64,000 nt of DNA from DAOUAT01 sp964551735. Its GTDB lineage: Bacteria > Chloroflexota > Anaerolineae > CG2-30-64-16. Below the pieces are notes generated by a model. It saw nothing but the letters and a program-made list of their open reading frames with translations. It did not search any database and was not told the DNA's origin. How positions within the stretch are numbered: the first letter of the stretch is position 1; the number at the start of each line of letters is the position of its first letter. Both the position numbers and the translations under genes were made by a program. This document shows, piece after piece, positions 46,954-55,460 of this stretch. The stretch lies in NCBI GenBank assembly GCA_964551735.1, contig CAZKEF010000016.1:61651-125650 (forward strand). The letters run 5' to 3'.

Positions 46954-48489
46954 ATGGCTCCACGGAAACTCGGTTATTACGTAAATGGCGAGTTGAAAGA
47001 CTCGCAGACGACCCGCTGGATGGGCTGTTACGACCCCTCCACCGGTCAGGTGATCGCGCAGGCGCCGCAGTGCACGGCGGCCGAGGTGGAAGAAGCGGTG
47101 GCTGCGGCCGCGGCCGCGTTCCCGGCGTGGGCCGACACCCCGCCCTCCCGCCGCGCCCAGGTGCTGTTCCGCATGAAGGCGCTTCTGGATCAGCACCTGG
47201 AAGAGCTGACCTATCTGGTGGCGCAGGAGCACGGCAAAGTCTGGGACGAGGCCATGGGCGACGTGCTCAAGGTCACCGAGGTGGTCGAGTTCGCCTGCGG
47301 CGTGCCCCACCTAATGAAGGGCCCGGCGCTGATGAACTGCACACCCGGCTACGATACCACGCAGTACATGGAGCCGCTGGGGGTCTTTGCCGGCATCGCG
47401 CCGTGGAACTTCCCGGCGATGATCCCCATGGGCTGGATGGCGCCGCTGTGCATCGCCACCGGCAACACCATGGTGATCAAGGCCGCCAGCTTCACCCCGC
47501 AGAGCTCGCTGCGCATCGCCGAGCTGTGGACCGAAGCCGGCCTGCCCAAAGGCATCATCAACGTGGTCACCTGCTCGCGGCACGAGGCTGAAATCTTGCT
47601 GCGCCATCCCGACATCAAGGGGGTCTCGTTCGTGGGCTCCACCTCGGTCGGCTTGCACATCTACGCGACCGCGGCCGCAGCCGGCAAGCGGGTGCAGGCG
47701 CTGACCGAGGCCAAGAACCATGCCCTGGTGCTGCGGGATGCGGCGCTCGAGCGCTCGGCGCGCGGCATCATCAACTCGGCGTGCGGCTGTGCGGGCGAGC
47801 GCTGCATGGCGCTGCCGGTGGTGGTCGCCGAAGAGACCATCGCCGATGAGCTGGTGGCGACCCTGGCCCGGCTGATGCAGGAGCTCAAGATCGGCCCGGC
47901 ATACGACAAGACGAGCCAGCTCGGGCCGCTGGTTAACGCCGAGCACCGCCAGTCGGTGATCAAGTGGATCGAGAAGGGCGTGGAAGAAGGCGCCACGCTG
48001 GCGCTGGACGGCCGGCAGGTGCAAAGTGCGGCGCTGCCCGGGTTCGAGAACGGCTTCTACCTGGGGCCGACACTGTTCGACCACGTGACGCCGGAGATGA
48101 GCATCGGCAACCGCGAGATTTTCGGCCCGGTGCTGTGCATCAAGCGGGTGAAGGACTTCGAGGAAGGGCTGGCGCTCATGAACGCCAGCGAATTCGCCAA
48201 CGGCTCGGTGATCTACACCCAGAGCGGCTACTACGCCCGCGAGTTCACCAAACGGACGCACGGGGGCATGGTGGGCGTCAACGTCGGCATCCCGGTGCCG
48301 CTGGGCATTTTCGGCTTCACCGGCCACAAGAACTCGTTCTTCGGCGACCTGCACACCATGGGCGCCGACGGCGTGCGCTTCTTCACCGAGCTGAAAAGCG
48401 TGACCACCCGCTGGTTCTCGGAGGCCGAGGCGCGCGAGGGCCGGGTGTTGAACACGTGGGACGGCACGATTTCGATGCCGAATCAATAG
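46954..48489 (+). CDS. Methylmalonate-semialdehyde dehydrogenase-like paralogue, copy 2
   Basis: This 511-residue protein is clearly homologous to the preceding one (YYVNGELKDS, WNFPAMIPMGWMAPL, catalytic Cys in CAGERCMALP, GHKNSFFGDLH). It differs substantially throughout, so it is an old duplication rather than a recent copy. TEAKNHALVLRDA keeps the MmsA-type sequence at the usual ELGG site, with His in place of Pro. A 15-residue C-terminal extension is specific to it. It may handle a different semialdehyde. iolE follows after 8 bp. Confidence 0.85.
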   Translation: MAPRKLGYYVNGELKDSQTTRWMGCYDPSTGQVIAQAPQCTAAEVEEAVAAAAAAFPAWADTPPSRRAQVLFRMKALLDQHLEELTYLVAQEHGKVWDEAMGDVLKVTEVVEFACGVPHLMKGPALMNCTPGYDTTQYMEPLGVFAGIAPWNFPAMIPMGWMAPLCIATGNTMVIKAASFTPQSSLRIAELWTEAGLPKGIINVVTCSRHEAEILLRHPDIKGVSFVGSTSVGLHIYATAAAAGKRVQALTEAKNHALVLRDAALERSARGIINSACGCAGERCMALPVVVAEETIADELVATLARLMQELKIGPAYDKTSQLGPLVNAEHRQSVIKWIEKGVEEGATLALDGRQVQSAALPGFENGFYLGPTLFDHVTPEMSIGNREIFGPVLCIKRVKDFEEGLALMNASEFANGSVIYTQSGYYAREFTKRTHGGMVGVNVGIPVPLGIFGFTGHKNSFFGDLHTMGADGVRFFTELKSVTTRWFSEAEAREGRVLNTWDGTISMPNQ

Positions 48490-48497
48490 GAGGACTC

Positions 48498-49424
48498 ATG
48501 ACACACATCCGTATCGGCAACGCCCCCTGCAGCTGGGGCGTGTTGGAATTCGGCCTGGAAGGCGAAGTGGCCGGCTATGTCCAGGTTTTAGACGAAATGG
48601 CCGAGCTGGGCTACGTCGGCACCGAGCTGGGCGACTGGGGCTTCATGCCCACCGACCCGAACGCGCTGGCAGCCGAGCTGACGCAGCGCGGGCTGACCAT
48701 GCTGGGCGCGTTCGTGCCCGTAGCGCTGAAGGACCCGGCTGCGCACGCGCCCGGCGTCGAGGCCGCGCTGAAGATCGCTAGGCTGCTCCGCGCGACGGCC
48801 GACCGCGCCACCGGCTACCTGCCCTACCTGGTGCTGGCCGACGACAACACCTCGGTGCCGGTCCGCCGTCAGAACGCGGGCCGCGTGACCCCGGAGATGG
48901 GGCTGTCCGACGCCGAGTGGGAGGTCTACGCCGCGGGCGCGCAGAAAGTGGCGCGGGCGGTCTACGACGAGACCGGGCTGCGCACGGTGTTCCATCACCA
49001 CTGCGCCGGCTACGTGGAGACCCCGGCCGAGATCGCGCGCCTGCTCAGCATGACCGACCCGGAGGTGCTGGGGCTGGTGTTCGACACCGGCCATTACGCC
49101 TTCGGCGCGGGCGATTGCGCGGCCGTGCCCGACGGGCTGCAGCGTTTCGCGGATCGCATCTGGTATATCCACTTCAAGGACTGCCACCCGGAGGTGGCCG
49201 CCCGGTCGCGCGCCGAGGGCTGGGACTACTTCGAGTCGCTGCGCCACGGCATCTTCTGCGAGCTGGGCCAGGGCTGCGTGGACTTCGCCGCCGTGGCCGC
49301 CTGGCTGGAAACGCGGCCCGACATCATCTGGGGCATCGTGGAGCAGGACGTGCTGCCCGGCATGGGCGCGCCAAAGGAATGCGCGCGGCGGAACCGGGAG
49401 CACCTGCGGAGCATTGGATTGTAA
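48498..49424 (+). CDS. iolE: Inosose dehydratase
   Basis: This 308-residue TIM-barrel enzyme (AP-endonuclease-2 superfamily) dehydrates scyllo-inosose to the trihydroxycyclohexanedione. It has RIGNAPCSWGVLEF at the N-terminus, YVGTELGDWGFMP, HHHCAGYVETPAEIARLL, DTGHYAFGAGD and YIHFKDCHPE. The start is the ATG at 48498 with AGGAGG 6 nt upstream. An open frame further upstream overlaps the dehydrogenase gene and is not coding. Confidence 0.95.
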   Translation: MTHIRIGNAPCSWGVLEFGLEGEVAGYVQVLDEMAELGYVGTELGDWGFMPTDPNALAAELTQRGLTMLGAFVPVALKDPAAHAPGVEAALKIARLLRATADRATGYLPYLVLADDNTSVPVRRQNAGRVTPEMGLSDAEWEVYAAGAQKVARAVYDETGLRTVFHHHCAGYVETPAEIARLLSMTDPEVLGLVFDTGHYAFGAGDCAAVPDGLQRFADRIWYIHFKDCHPEVAARSRAEGWDYFESLRHGIFCELGQGCVDFAAVAAWLETRPDIIWGIVEQDVLPGMGAPKECARRNREHLRSIGL

Positions 49425-49429
49425 AAGAC

Positions 49430-49530
49430 CGGCGGTTGGAAACCGCAGCAACCTATGCAAAGCCGACCTACGTCGGCTCATGGTTAGTCTGCGCAGGCAG
49501 ACTTCGCAATGGTAGCTGCGACTTCTAGTC
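49430..49530. repeat. Array of four small hairpins between iolE and iolG
   Basis: Four adjacent inverted repeats occur: GCGGTT/AACCGC (49430-49444), GCCGAC/GTCGGC (49460-49475), AGTCTGC/GCAGACT (49484-49501) and GCGACT/AGTCGC (49516-49530). They fill most of the 140-bp gap. Confidence 0.6.
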
Positions 49531-49564
49531 GCCGAGCAATACACGCAAAGGAGAAACATCACTC

Positions 49565-50581
49565 ATGTCCAACATCCTCAACATCGGCGTCATCGGCGCG
49601 GGGCGCATCGGTAAGGTCCATGCGGCCACCGTCGCCTACCGCATCCCCACGGCCCGCATCGCGGCCATCGCGGACGTCAACCTGGCGGCCGCGCAGCAAG
49701 TCGCCGCGCAGTTCGGCGTCCCCATCGCGGCGGGCGATCCCGCGGCGATCTTTGAAAACAAGGATATCCACGCCGTCTTCATCTGCTCTTCGACCGACAC
49801 CCACGCCAAGTTCATCGAGGCGGCGGCCGCGGCCGGCAAGCACATCTTTTGCGAGAAACCCATCGCCCTGGACCTGGCCGTGATTGACCGGGCCCTGGCG
49901 GCCGTCGAGAAGGCCGGCGTCAAGCTGCAGATCGGTTTCAACCGCCGCTTCGACGCCAACTTCGGCCGCGTGCGCCAGGCCATCGTCAGCGGCGAGATCG
50001 GTGCGCCCGCGCTGCTGCACATCATCAGCCGCGACCCTGGCCCGCCACCCATCGAATACGTCAAGGTCTCCGGCGGCATGTTCATGGATATGACCATCCA
50101 CGACTTCGACATGGCCCGCTTCCTGATCGGCGCCGAGGTGGAGGAGGTCTACACCCAGGCCGGCATCACCGTGGACCCGGCCATCGGCGAGGCGGGCGAC
50201 GTGGACACGGCCATGATCATGCTGAAGTACGCCAACGGCGTCATCGGCACCATTGACAACTGCCGCCGCGCGCCCTACGGCTACGACCAGCGCGTCGAGG
50301 TGTTGGGCAGCAAGGGCGCCATCGCCACCGCCAACAACTACCCCAACGCCGCGACGGTCAGCGACGGGGCCAGCGTGCGCCGCGACCTGCCGCTGAATTT
50401 CTTCATGGACCGCTACACCGAGAGCTTCGCGACCGAGGTGGCGGCGTTCGTGGATGCCGTGGTGAACGACAAGCCCACGCCCGTGACAGGCTACGACGGC
50501 CGCGTGCCGGTGGTGATGGGCCTGGCCGCGCTGAAGTCGCACCGCGAGGGCCGGCCGGTGAAGTTGAGTGAGGTTGGTTAG
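49565..50581 (+). CDS. iolG: myo-Inositol 2-dehydrogenase
   Basis: This 338-residue NAD-dependent oxidoreductase of the Gfo/Idh/MocA family oxidises inositol to scyllo-inosose. It has the Rossmann motif GVIGAGRIGKVHA, SSTDTHAKF, the catalytic lysine in CEKPIALDL, and the substrate-site Asp/His in FMDMTIHDFDMARF. FNRRFDANF is typical of IolG. A short direct-repeat tract starts right at its stop codon. It catalyses the first reaction of the pathway whose other enzymes surround it. Confidence 0.94.
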   Translation: MSNILNIGVIGAGRIGKVHAATVAYRIPTARIAAIADVNLAAAQQVAAQFGVPIAAGDPAAIFENKDIHAVFICSSTDTHAKFIEAAAAAGKHIFCEKPIALDLAVIDRALAAVEKAGVKLQIGFNRRFDANFGRVRQAIVSGEIGAPALLHIISRDPGPPPIEYVKVSGGMFMDMTIHDFDMARFLIGAEVEEVYTQAGITVDPAIGEAGDVDTAMIMLKYANGVIGTIDNCRRAPYGYDQRVEVLGSKGAIATANNYPNAATVSDGASVRRDLPLNFFMDRYTESFATEVAAFVDAVVNDKPTPVTGYDGRVPVVMGLAALKSHREGRPVKLSEVG

Positions 50582-50640
50582 AGGTTAGAGGTTGCAGGTT
50601 AGAGGTTAGATGTCGTTCCAACATCCAACCTCCAACTTCC
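50579..50640. repeat. GGTTAGA direct repeats after iolG
   Basis: Four to five GAGGTTA-like units are followed by partly complementary CCAACCTCCAAC, so a weak hairpin is possible. It fills most of the gap before the next gene. Confidence 0.5.
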
Positions 50641-50666
50641 AGCGTCCAGTGTCAGGAGCAACGAGT

Positions 50667-51680
50667 ATGCCAAACATCAGATTCGGTATGGCCGGCCTGG
50701 GCCGGCTGGGCTACCGGCACGCCGAAAATATCGCGTTCAAGACGCCCGGCGCGGAGTTGGCTGCGGTGTGCAGCGTCGTGCCGCAGGAGTTGGCGCGGGC
50801 CGCGGGGAGCTTCCCCAACGCAGCCCGCTATACGGACTACGACGAGATGTTGCGTCACGAGAGGCTGGACGCGATCTTCCTCTGCACGCCGTCGGCCCTG
50901 CACGTGGCGCAGATCGAGGCCGGGCTGAACGCGGGCTACCACGTCTTCAGCGAGAAGCCGCTGGGCGTCACCGTAGAGGAGTGCGAGCACGCGGAGCGCG
51001 TCGTCGCCGCGCACCCGGGCCAGGTCTTCATGCTCGGCTTCATGCGGCGCTACGACCCGCCCTACGCCTACGCCCGGAAGCTGATTGACGAAGGCCGCAT
51101 CGGCAAACCGTTCATGGTGCGCGCCTACGGCCTCGATCCGGAGGCGCTGGTGGCGGGCGCGATCCGCTATGCGCCGCACAGCGGCGGTATCTTCCTGGAC
51201 ATGGCCGTCCACGACATTGACCTGGCCAACTGGTACCTGGGCGGCACGCCGGCCAGCGTGTGGGCCATCGGCGGCGCGTTCGTGCACCCGGAGTTCGGCG
51301 CCATCGGCGACTGCGACAACGCTTGCGCCATGTTCCAGTACCGGGATGGTGGCATGGCCTTCCTCTACGTGGGTCGGACCGCGCCGCACGGCTACCACAT
51401 CGAAACCGAGATCATCGGCACCACGGGCACGCTGCGGGTCAGCCCTGTGCCGCAGAAGAACCTGGTGCAAATCTTCAACAGCGATGGCATGCTGCAAGAG
51501 TGCGTCGGCGGCTTCCTGGAGCGCTTCGAGGTCGCCTATTTGGCCGAGCTGCACGAGTTCGTCGCTTGCATTCGCGAAGGCCGCAAGCCGGACGTCCGCG
51601 CTGAGGACGGCACCGCGGCCACCCGCATCGCCTTCGCGGCGACCGAGTCTTACCGGGAAAGGAGGATCGTCACATTCTGA
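50667..51680 (+). CDS. Gfo/Idh/MocA-family oxidoreductase (second inositol dehydrogenase-like)
   Basis: The protein has 337 residues. The Rossmann motif is GMAGLGRLGYRHA, the catalytic lysine lies in SEKPLGVTV, and IFLDMAVHDIDLANWYLGG holds the paired Asp and His. GFMRRYDPPYAYA parallels the IolG substrate region. It may act on another inositol isomer (scyllo- or chiro-inositol) or a modified inositol. No epimer preference can be read from the sequence. The ATG at 50667 has AGGAG upstream; the in-frame sequence before it is repeat-derived. Confidence 0.85.
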   Translation: MPNIRFGMAGLGRLGYRHAENIAFKTPGAELAAVCSVVPQELARAAGSFPNAARYTDYDEMLRHERLDAIFLCTPSALHVAQIEAGLNAGYHVFSEKPLGVTVEECEHAERVVAAHPGQVFMLGFMRRYDPPYAYARKLIDEGRIGKPFMVRAYGLDPEALVAGAIRYAPHSGGIFLDMAVHDIDLANWYLGGTPASVWAIGGAFVHPEFGAIGDCDNACAMFQYRDGGMAFLYVGRTAPHGYHIETEIIGTTGTLRVSPVPQKNLVQIFNSDGMLQECVGGFLERFEVAYLAELHEFVACIREGRKPDVRAEDGTAATRIAFAATESYRERRIVTF

Positions 51681-51751
51681 ATCGCTATCGGATCGTACGT
51701 CAACCTCGAATTGCAGTCCCTAATTCAAGAACAAAGAAGGAGAGCGTCACA

Positions 51752-52741
51752 ATGTCTGCAAAGAAAGTCCTACTTGTCGTGATGGCCCTGATGGTGAGCA
51801 TCTCGTTGGTTGCGGGCTGTGGTGGACAACAGGCAGCGACACCCGCGGCATCATCGGCGCCGGCCGCGCAACCTGCCGCGGGCCAGAAGACCATCAAGAT
51901 CGGCGTCACCATGCTGTTCGATGACCTGTGGCTCACCACCCTGCGCGACGCCATGACCGCGTATGCCAAGACGCAGCCGGGTGTGGAGCTGGTGATGGTG
52001 GACTCCAAAGAAGACCCCTCGGTCCAACTGGGCCAGGTCGAGAACTTCGTCGCCCAGAAGATGGACGCCATCGTCATCATCCCGGCCAACACCGACGCGG
52101 TGGAGCCGATGACCAAGGCCGCGGTGGACGCCAAGATCCCGCTGGTCTACGTGAACCGCTGGCCGGCGACCGGCGTGCCCGAAGGCGGGGCCTACGTCGG
52201 CTCCGACTCGATCCAGGCCGGCATCTTGCAGATGGAATGGATCGCCCAGAAACTGGGCGGCAAGGGCAACGTGGTGATCATGATGGGCAACCTGAGCCAG
52301 GAAGCAGCCCAAAAGCGCACCGAGGGCGTCAAACAGGTGGCCGCCAAGTACCCCGACATCAAGATCACCAAAGAGCAGACCGCCGTCTGGGACCGCGCCA
52401 AGGGCCTGGCCCTGATGGAGAACTGGCTGGCCACCGGCGACCAGATCGACGCGGTCGCCTCCAATAACGACGAGATGGCCATCGGCGCGCTCTCGGCCAT
52501 TGAGGCCGCAGGCAAGCTCGGCCAGATCATCGTCGGCGGCGTGGACGCCTCGCCCGATGCCCTCGTCGAGGTGGACAAGGGCCGGCTCAACGTCACCGTG
52601 TTCCAGAACGCCAAGGGCCAGGGCGAAGGCGGCATCAAGACCGCGATCGCTCTCGCTCGCGGGGAAAAGGTCGAGTCGCCGGTCTGGATCCCTTACGAGC
52701 TCGTGACCCCCGAAAACTACAAGCAGTATATGGGCAAGTAG
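51752..52741 (+). CDS. Sugar/inositol ABC transporter substrate-binding lipoprotein
   Basis: This 329-residue type-I periplasmic binding protein of the ribose/galactose group is anchored as a lipoprotein (lipobox LVAGC, Cys about 23; Ala/Pro-rich linker). IKIGVTMLFDDLWLTTLRDAM starts the fold, with IIPANTDAVEPMTKAAV, AYVGSDSIQAG and ASNNDEMAIGALSAIEAAG. Given its position among iol genes it probably binds inositol. The ATPase follows after a long inverted repeat, which may keep this protein in excess. Confidence 0.92.
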   Translation: MSAKKVLLVVMALMVSISLVAGCGGQQAATPAASSAPAAQPAAGQKTIKIGVTMLFDDLWLTTLRDAMTAYAKTQPGVELVMVDSKEDPSVQLGQVENFVAQKMDAIVIIPANTDAVEPMTKAAVDAKIPLVYVNRWPATGVPEGGAYVGSDSIQAGILQMEWIAQKLGGKGNVVIMMGNLSQEAAQKRTEGVKQVAAKYPDIKITKEQTAVWDRAKGLALMENWLATGDQIDAVASNNDEMAIGALSAIEAAGKLGQIIVGGVDASPDALVEVDKGRLNVTVFQNAKGQGEGGIKTAIALARGEKVESPVWIPYELVTPENYKQYMGK

Positions 52742-52765
52742 GAGACAGGCGCACCGCATGGATCA

Positions 52766-52860
52766 AGCTCCTGCAAGGAATACGAGAATCATCGGTAGTA
52801 GGGAGCGGGTTCATCTGTTCCCAATTCTGTTCCCAATAGAGTCTGTTCCTTGCAGGAGCT
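52766..52860 (+). promoter_or_regulatory. 15-bp inverted repeat between binding protein and ATPase genes
   Basis: AGCTCCTGCAAGGAA (52766-52780) pairs perfectly with 52846-52860 across 65 nt. There is no T-run. It ends 20 bp before the ATPase start and may reduce downstream expression or stabilise the upstream message. Confidence 0.5.
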
Positions 52861-52879
52861 CAATGTTGTAGGAGGAGGT

Positions 52880-54385
52880 ATGGACCAGGAGTACATCCTC
52901 GAGATGGAAAACATCTCCAAATCGTTCCCTGGCGTCAAGGCGCTGAGCGAGGTACAGCTCAGAGTGCGCCCAGGGACCGTGCATGCGCTGATGGGTGAGA
53001 ATGGCGCAGGAAAATCCACCCTGATGAAAGTGCTCATCGGGATCTACAACGCGGACAGTGGGAGCATCACATTCAAGGGCCAGAAAGTCACCATTGACAG
53101 GCCTGAGACGGCGCTCAACATGGGCATCTCCATGATCCACCAGGAGCTATCGCCGATCCCTTACATGGCCGTGGCTGAGAACATCTTTCTGGGCCGCGAG
53201 CCGTTGGGGAAGGCCGGGCTGATTGATAAGCGCAGGATGATCGCTAACACCCGCGAACTCTTGAGCAGGCTTGAAATCAACCTCAGCCCAACTGCCTTGA
53301 TGAAGGATCTGAGTGTCGCGAACACTCAGATGGTTGAGATCGCCAAGGCGATCTCATACGATTCCAACCTGATCATCATGGATGAGCCGACCTCCGCGAT
53401 CACCGACCGCGAAGTCGCTCAGCTGTTCAAGATGATCGCCGCTCTCAAGGCCAAAGGGGTTGCGATCATCTACATCACCCACAAGATGGACGAGGTCTTC
53501 AAGATCGCGGACGACATCACCGTCTTCCGCGATGGCCGGCATATCGCCACCGTGCGGGCGACCGAGACCAGCCGTAACCAACTGATCGCCATGATGGTGG
53601 GCCGCGAGCTCACCAACATCTTCCCGAAAGAAGACGCGCCCATCGGCGAGGTCGTGCTTTCGGTGCGTAACCTGACCCGCAAAGGCATCGTGCACGACGT
53701 CAGCTTTGACCTGCGCCGCGGGGAGATCCTGGGGCTGGCCGGGCTGATGGGCGCAGGCCGGACCGAGGTCATCGAGGGTCTCTTCGGGATCCACAAGATC
53801 GACGCGGGTGAGATCAAGATCAAGGGCCAACCGGCCCGCATCAAGGCGCCCAGTGACGCGATCAAGCATGGCATGGCGCTTCTCACTGAAGATCGCAAAC
53901 GCACTGGCATCATGGGGGTGCTCCCCGTGCGGGACAACATGATGATCGCCAGCTTGAGCAACTACGCGATCGTGGGCGGGGTCCTAAACCAACGGCTGAT
54001 CAACGAGACCTGCAACCGCGAGAAGTCGCGCCTGGAGATCAAGACGCCCACCATGGCCCAACTCATCAAGCTGCTGTCGGGCGGGAACCAACAAAAAGTG
54101 CTGGTGTCGCGCTGGCTCCTGACCGCGCCCGATATCCTGATCCTGGACGAACCGACCCGCGGTATTGATGTCGGCGCCAAATCGGAGATCCACCGGCTGA
54201 TGTCCAAACTGGCGCAGGAGGGCAAGGCGATCATCATGATCTCCTCGGAGCTGCCCGAGATCCTGGGCATGAGTGATCGGGTATTGGTGATGCACGAGGG
54301 CCGAGTCGGCGGCGAGTTCGACCGCAAGGACGCCACCCAGGAAAACATCATGCGCGCCGCCACGGGCAACGCTGTGGCCGCCTGA
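52880..54385 (+). CDS. Sugar/inositol ABC transporter ATP-binding protein (double domain)
   Basis: This 501-residue tandem ATPase is of the RbsA/MglA type. The first domain has Walker A GENGAGKSTLMK and Walker B LIIMDEPTSAI. The second has the degenerate Walker A LAGLMGAGRTE and an intact signature LLSGGNQQKV with Walker B LILDEPTRGID, as is usual in this family. The start at 52880 has AGGAGG upstream. It energises the permease encoded 19 bp later. Confidence 0.95.
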   Translation: MDQEYILEMENISKSFPGVKALSEVQLRVRPGTVHALMGENGAGKSTLMKVLIGIYNADSGSITFKGQKVTIDRPETALNMGISMIHQELSPIPYMAVAENIFLGREPLGKAGLIDKRRMIANTRELLSRLEINLSPTALMKDLSVANTQMVEIAKAISYDSNLIIMDEPTSAITDREVAQLFKMIAALKAKGVAIIYITHKMDEVFKIADDITVFRDGRHIATVRATETSRNQLIAMMVGRELTNIFPKEDAPIGEVVLSVRNLTRKGIVHDVSFDLRRGEILGLAGLMGAGRTEVIEGLFGIHKIDAGEIKIKGQPARIKAPSDAIKHGMALLTEDRKRTGIMGVLPVRDNMMIASLSNYAIVGGVLNQRLINETCNREKSRLEIKTPTMAQLIKLLSGGNQQKVLVSRWLLTAPDILILDEPTRGIDVGAKSEIHRLMSKLAQEGKAIIMISSELPEILGMSDRVLVMHEGRVGGEFDRKDATQENIMRAATGNAVAA

Positions 54386-54404
54386 AAATGAGAGGAGAAC
54401 GAAG

Positions 54405-55442
54405 ATGCAAACCAGCAATGTCGGAGAGGCCGCAGCCAGGGGGCAGAACCGCGAATGGCTGAACGCCTTCCTGAAGAAGTACGCCATCGTGTTGATCTTC
54501 CTGGGGATGTTCATCGCTTTGTCCCTGCTATCCCCTGCGTTCCTGCAGCCCAGGAACCTGGTCAACGTCGTCCGGCAGATCTCGGTGGTGGGCCTGATCG
54601 CCATCGGTGTCACCATGGTGATCATCACCACCGGCATTGATCTGTCCTCCGGCTCCGTCCTGGCCCTGGCCGCCGTCCTGGCCGCCAGCCTGGCGCAGCG
54701 CGCGGATTGGGCCAAGCCCATGTATCCTGGGCTGTCACTGCCTTTAGTCGTGCCTATCCTGGCAGCCCTGGGGATCGGCGCAGTGTGCGGGACCGTCAGC
54801 GGCACACTAATCGCCAAATTCCGCATCCCACCCTTCATTTCGACCCTGGGCATGATGACGATCGCGCGCGGCTTCGCGCTCATCTACAGCGACCGGCCCG
54901 TGAGCGGCCTGACGGATTCCTACAACTTCATCGGCCAGGGTGAACTCCTGAAGGTGATCCCGGTTGCGGGCCAGCCCCCCATGGGCATCCCGGTGCCCGT
55001 GCTGATCCTGGCTCTCGTCGCGATCACGGCCCACATCATGCTCAACAACACCCGGTTTGGCCGCTACATTTATGCCCTGGGTGGGAACGAGCAGGCCGCG
55101 CGCATCTCTGGCCTGAATGTTGACTGGATCAAGATCAGGGTTTACATGATCGCAGGGCTGCTCTCGGGCTTGGCCGGCCTGGTGCTCTCGTCCCGCATCG
55201 GCTCCGGTCAACCCGGCCTGGGCGTCAGCTACGAACTCGACGCGATCGCGGCCGCGGTCATCGGCGGCACCAGCCTGTCGGGCGGCATCGGCACCATCTG
55301 GGGCACCATCATCGGCGCGCTGATCATCGGCGTGCTGAACAACGGCCTGGACCTGCTGAACGTGTCGGCCTACTGGCAGACCATCGTCAAGGGCTCGATC
55401 ATCGTGATCGCGGTCATCATTGACGAGCGGAAGAACCGTTAA
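54405..55442 (+). CDS. Sugar/inositol ABC transporter permease
   Basis: This 345-residue RbsC-type permease has about ten hydrophobic segments. It has ITTGIDLSSGSVLALAAVLAA after the first segments, PPFISTLGMMTIARG, YALGGNEQAARISGLNVDWIK (the ATPase-contact loop), and AAVIGGTSLSGGIGTIWGTIIGAL. It forms a homodimeric pore with the double ATPase. The next gene starts 18 bp later, so the operon continues. Confidence 0.95.
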   Translation: MQTSNVGEAAARGQNREWLNAFLKKYAIVLIFLGMFIALSLLSPAFLQPRNLVNVVRQISVVGLIAIGVTMVIITTGIDLSSGSVLALAAVLAASLAQRADWAKPMYPGLSLPLVVPILAALGIGAVCGTVSGTLIAKFRIPPFISTLGMMTIARGFALIYSDRPVSGLTDSYNFIGQGELLKVIPVAGQPPMGIPVPVLILALVAITAHIMLNNTRFGRYIYALGGNEQAARISGLNVDWIKIRVYMIAGLLSGLAGLVLSSRIGSGQPGLGVSYELDAIAAAVIGGTSLSGGIGTIWGTIIGALIIGVLNNGLDLLNVSAYWQTIVKGSIIVIAVIIDERKNR

Positions 55443-55460
55443 GCGTTGAGGAGCGTTTTC

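Noticed and set aside
47964..48497. Apparent N-terminal extension of IolE
   Set aside because: It lies in another frame of the preceding dehydrogenase gene. The ATG at 48498 has a strong ribosome binding site and begins at the conserved IolE N-terminus.
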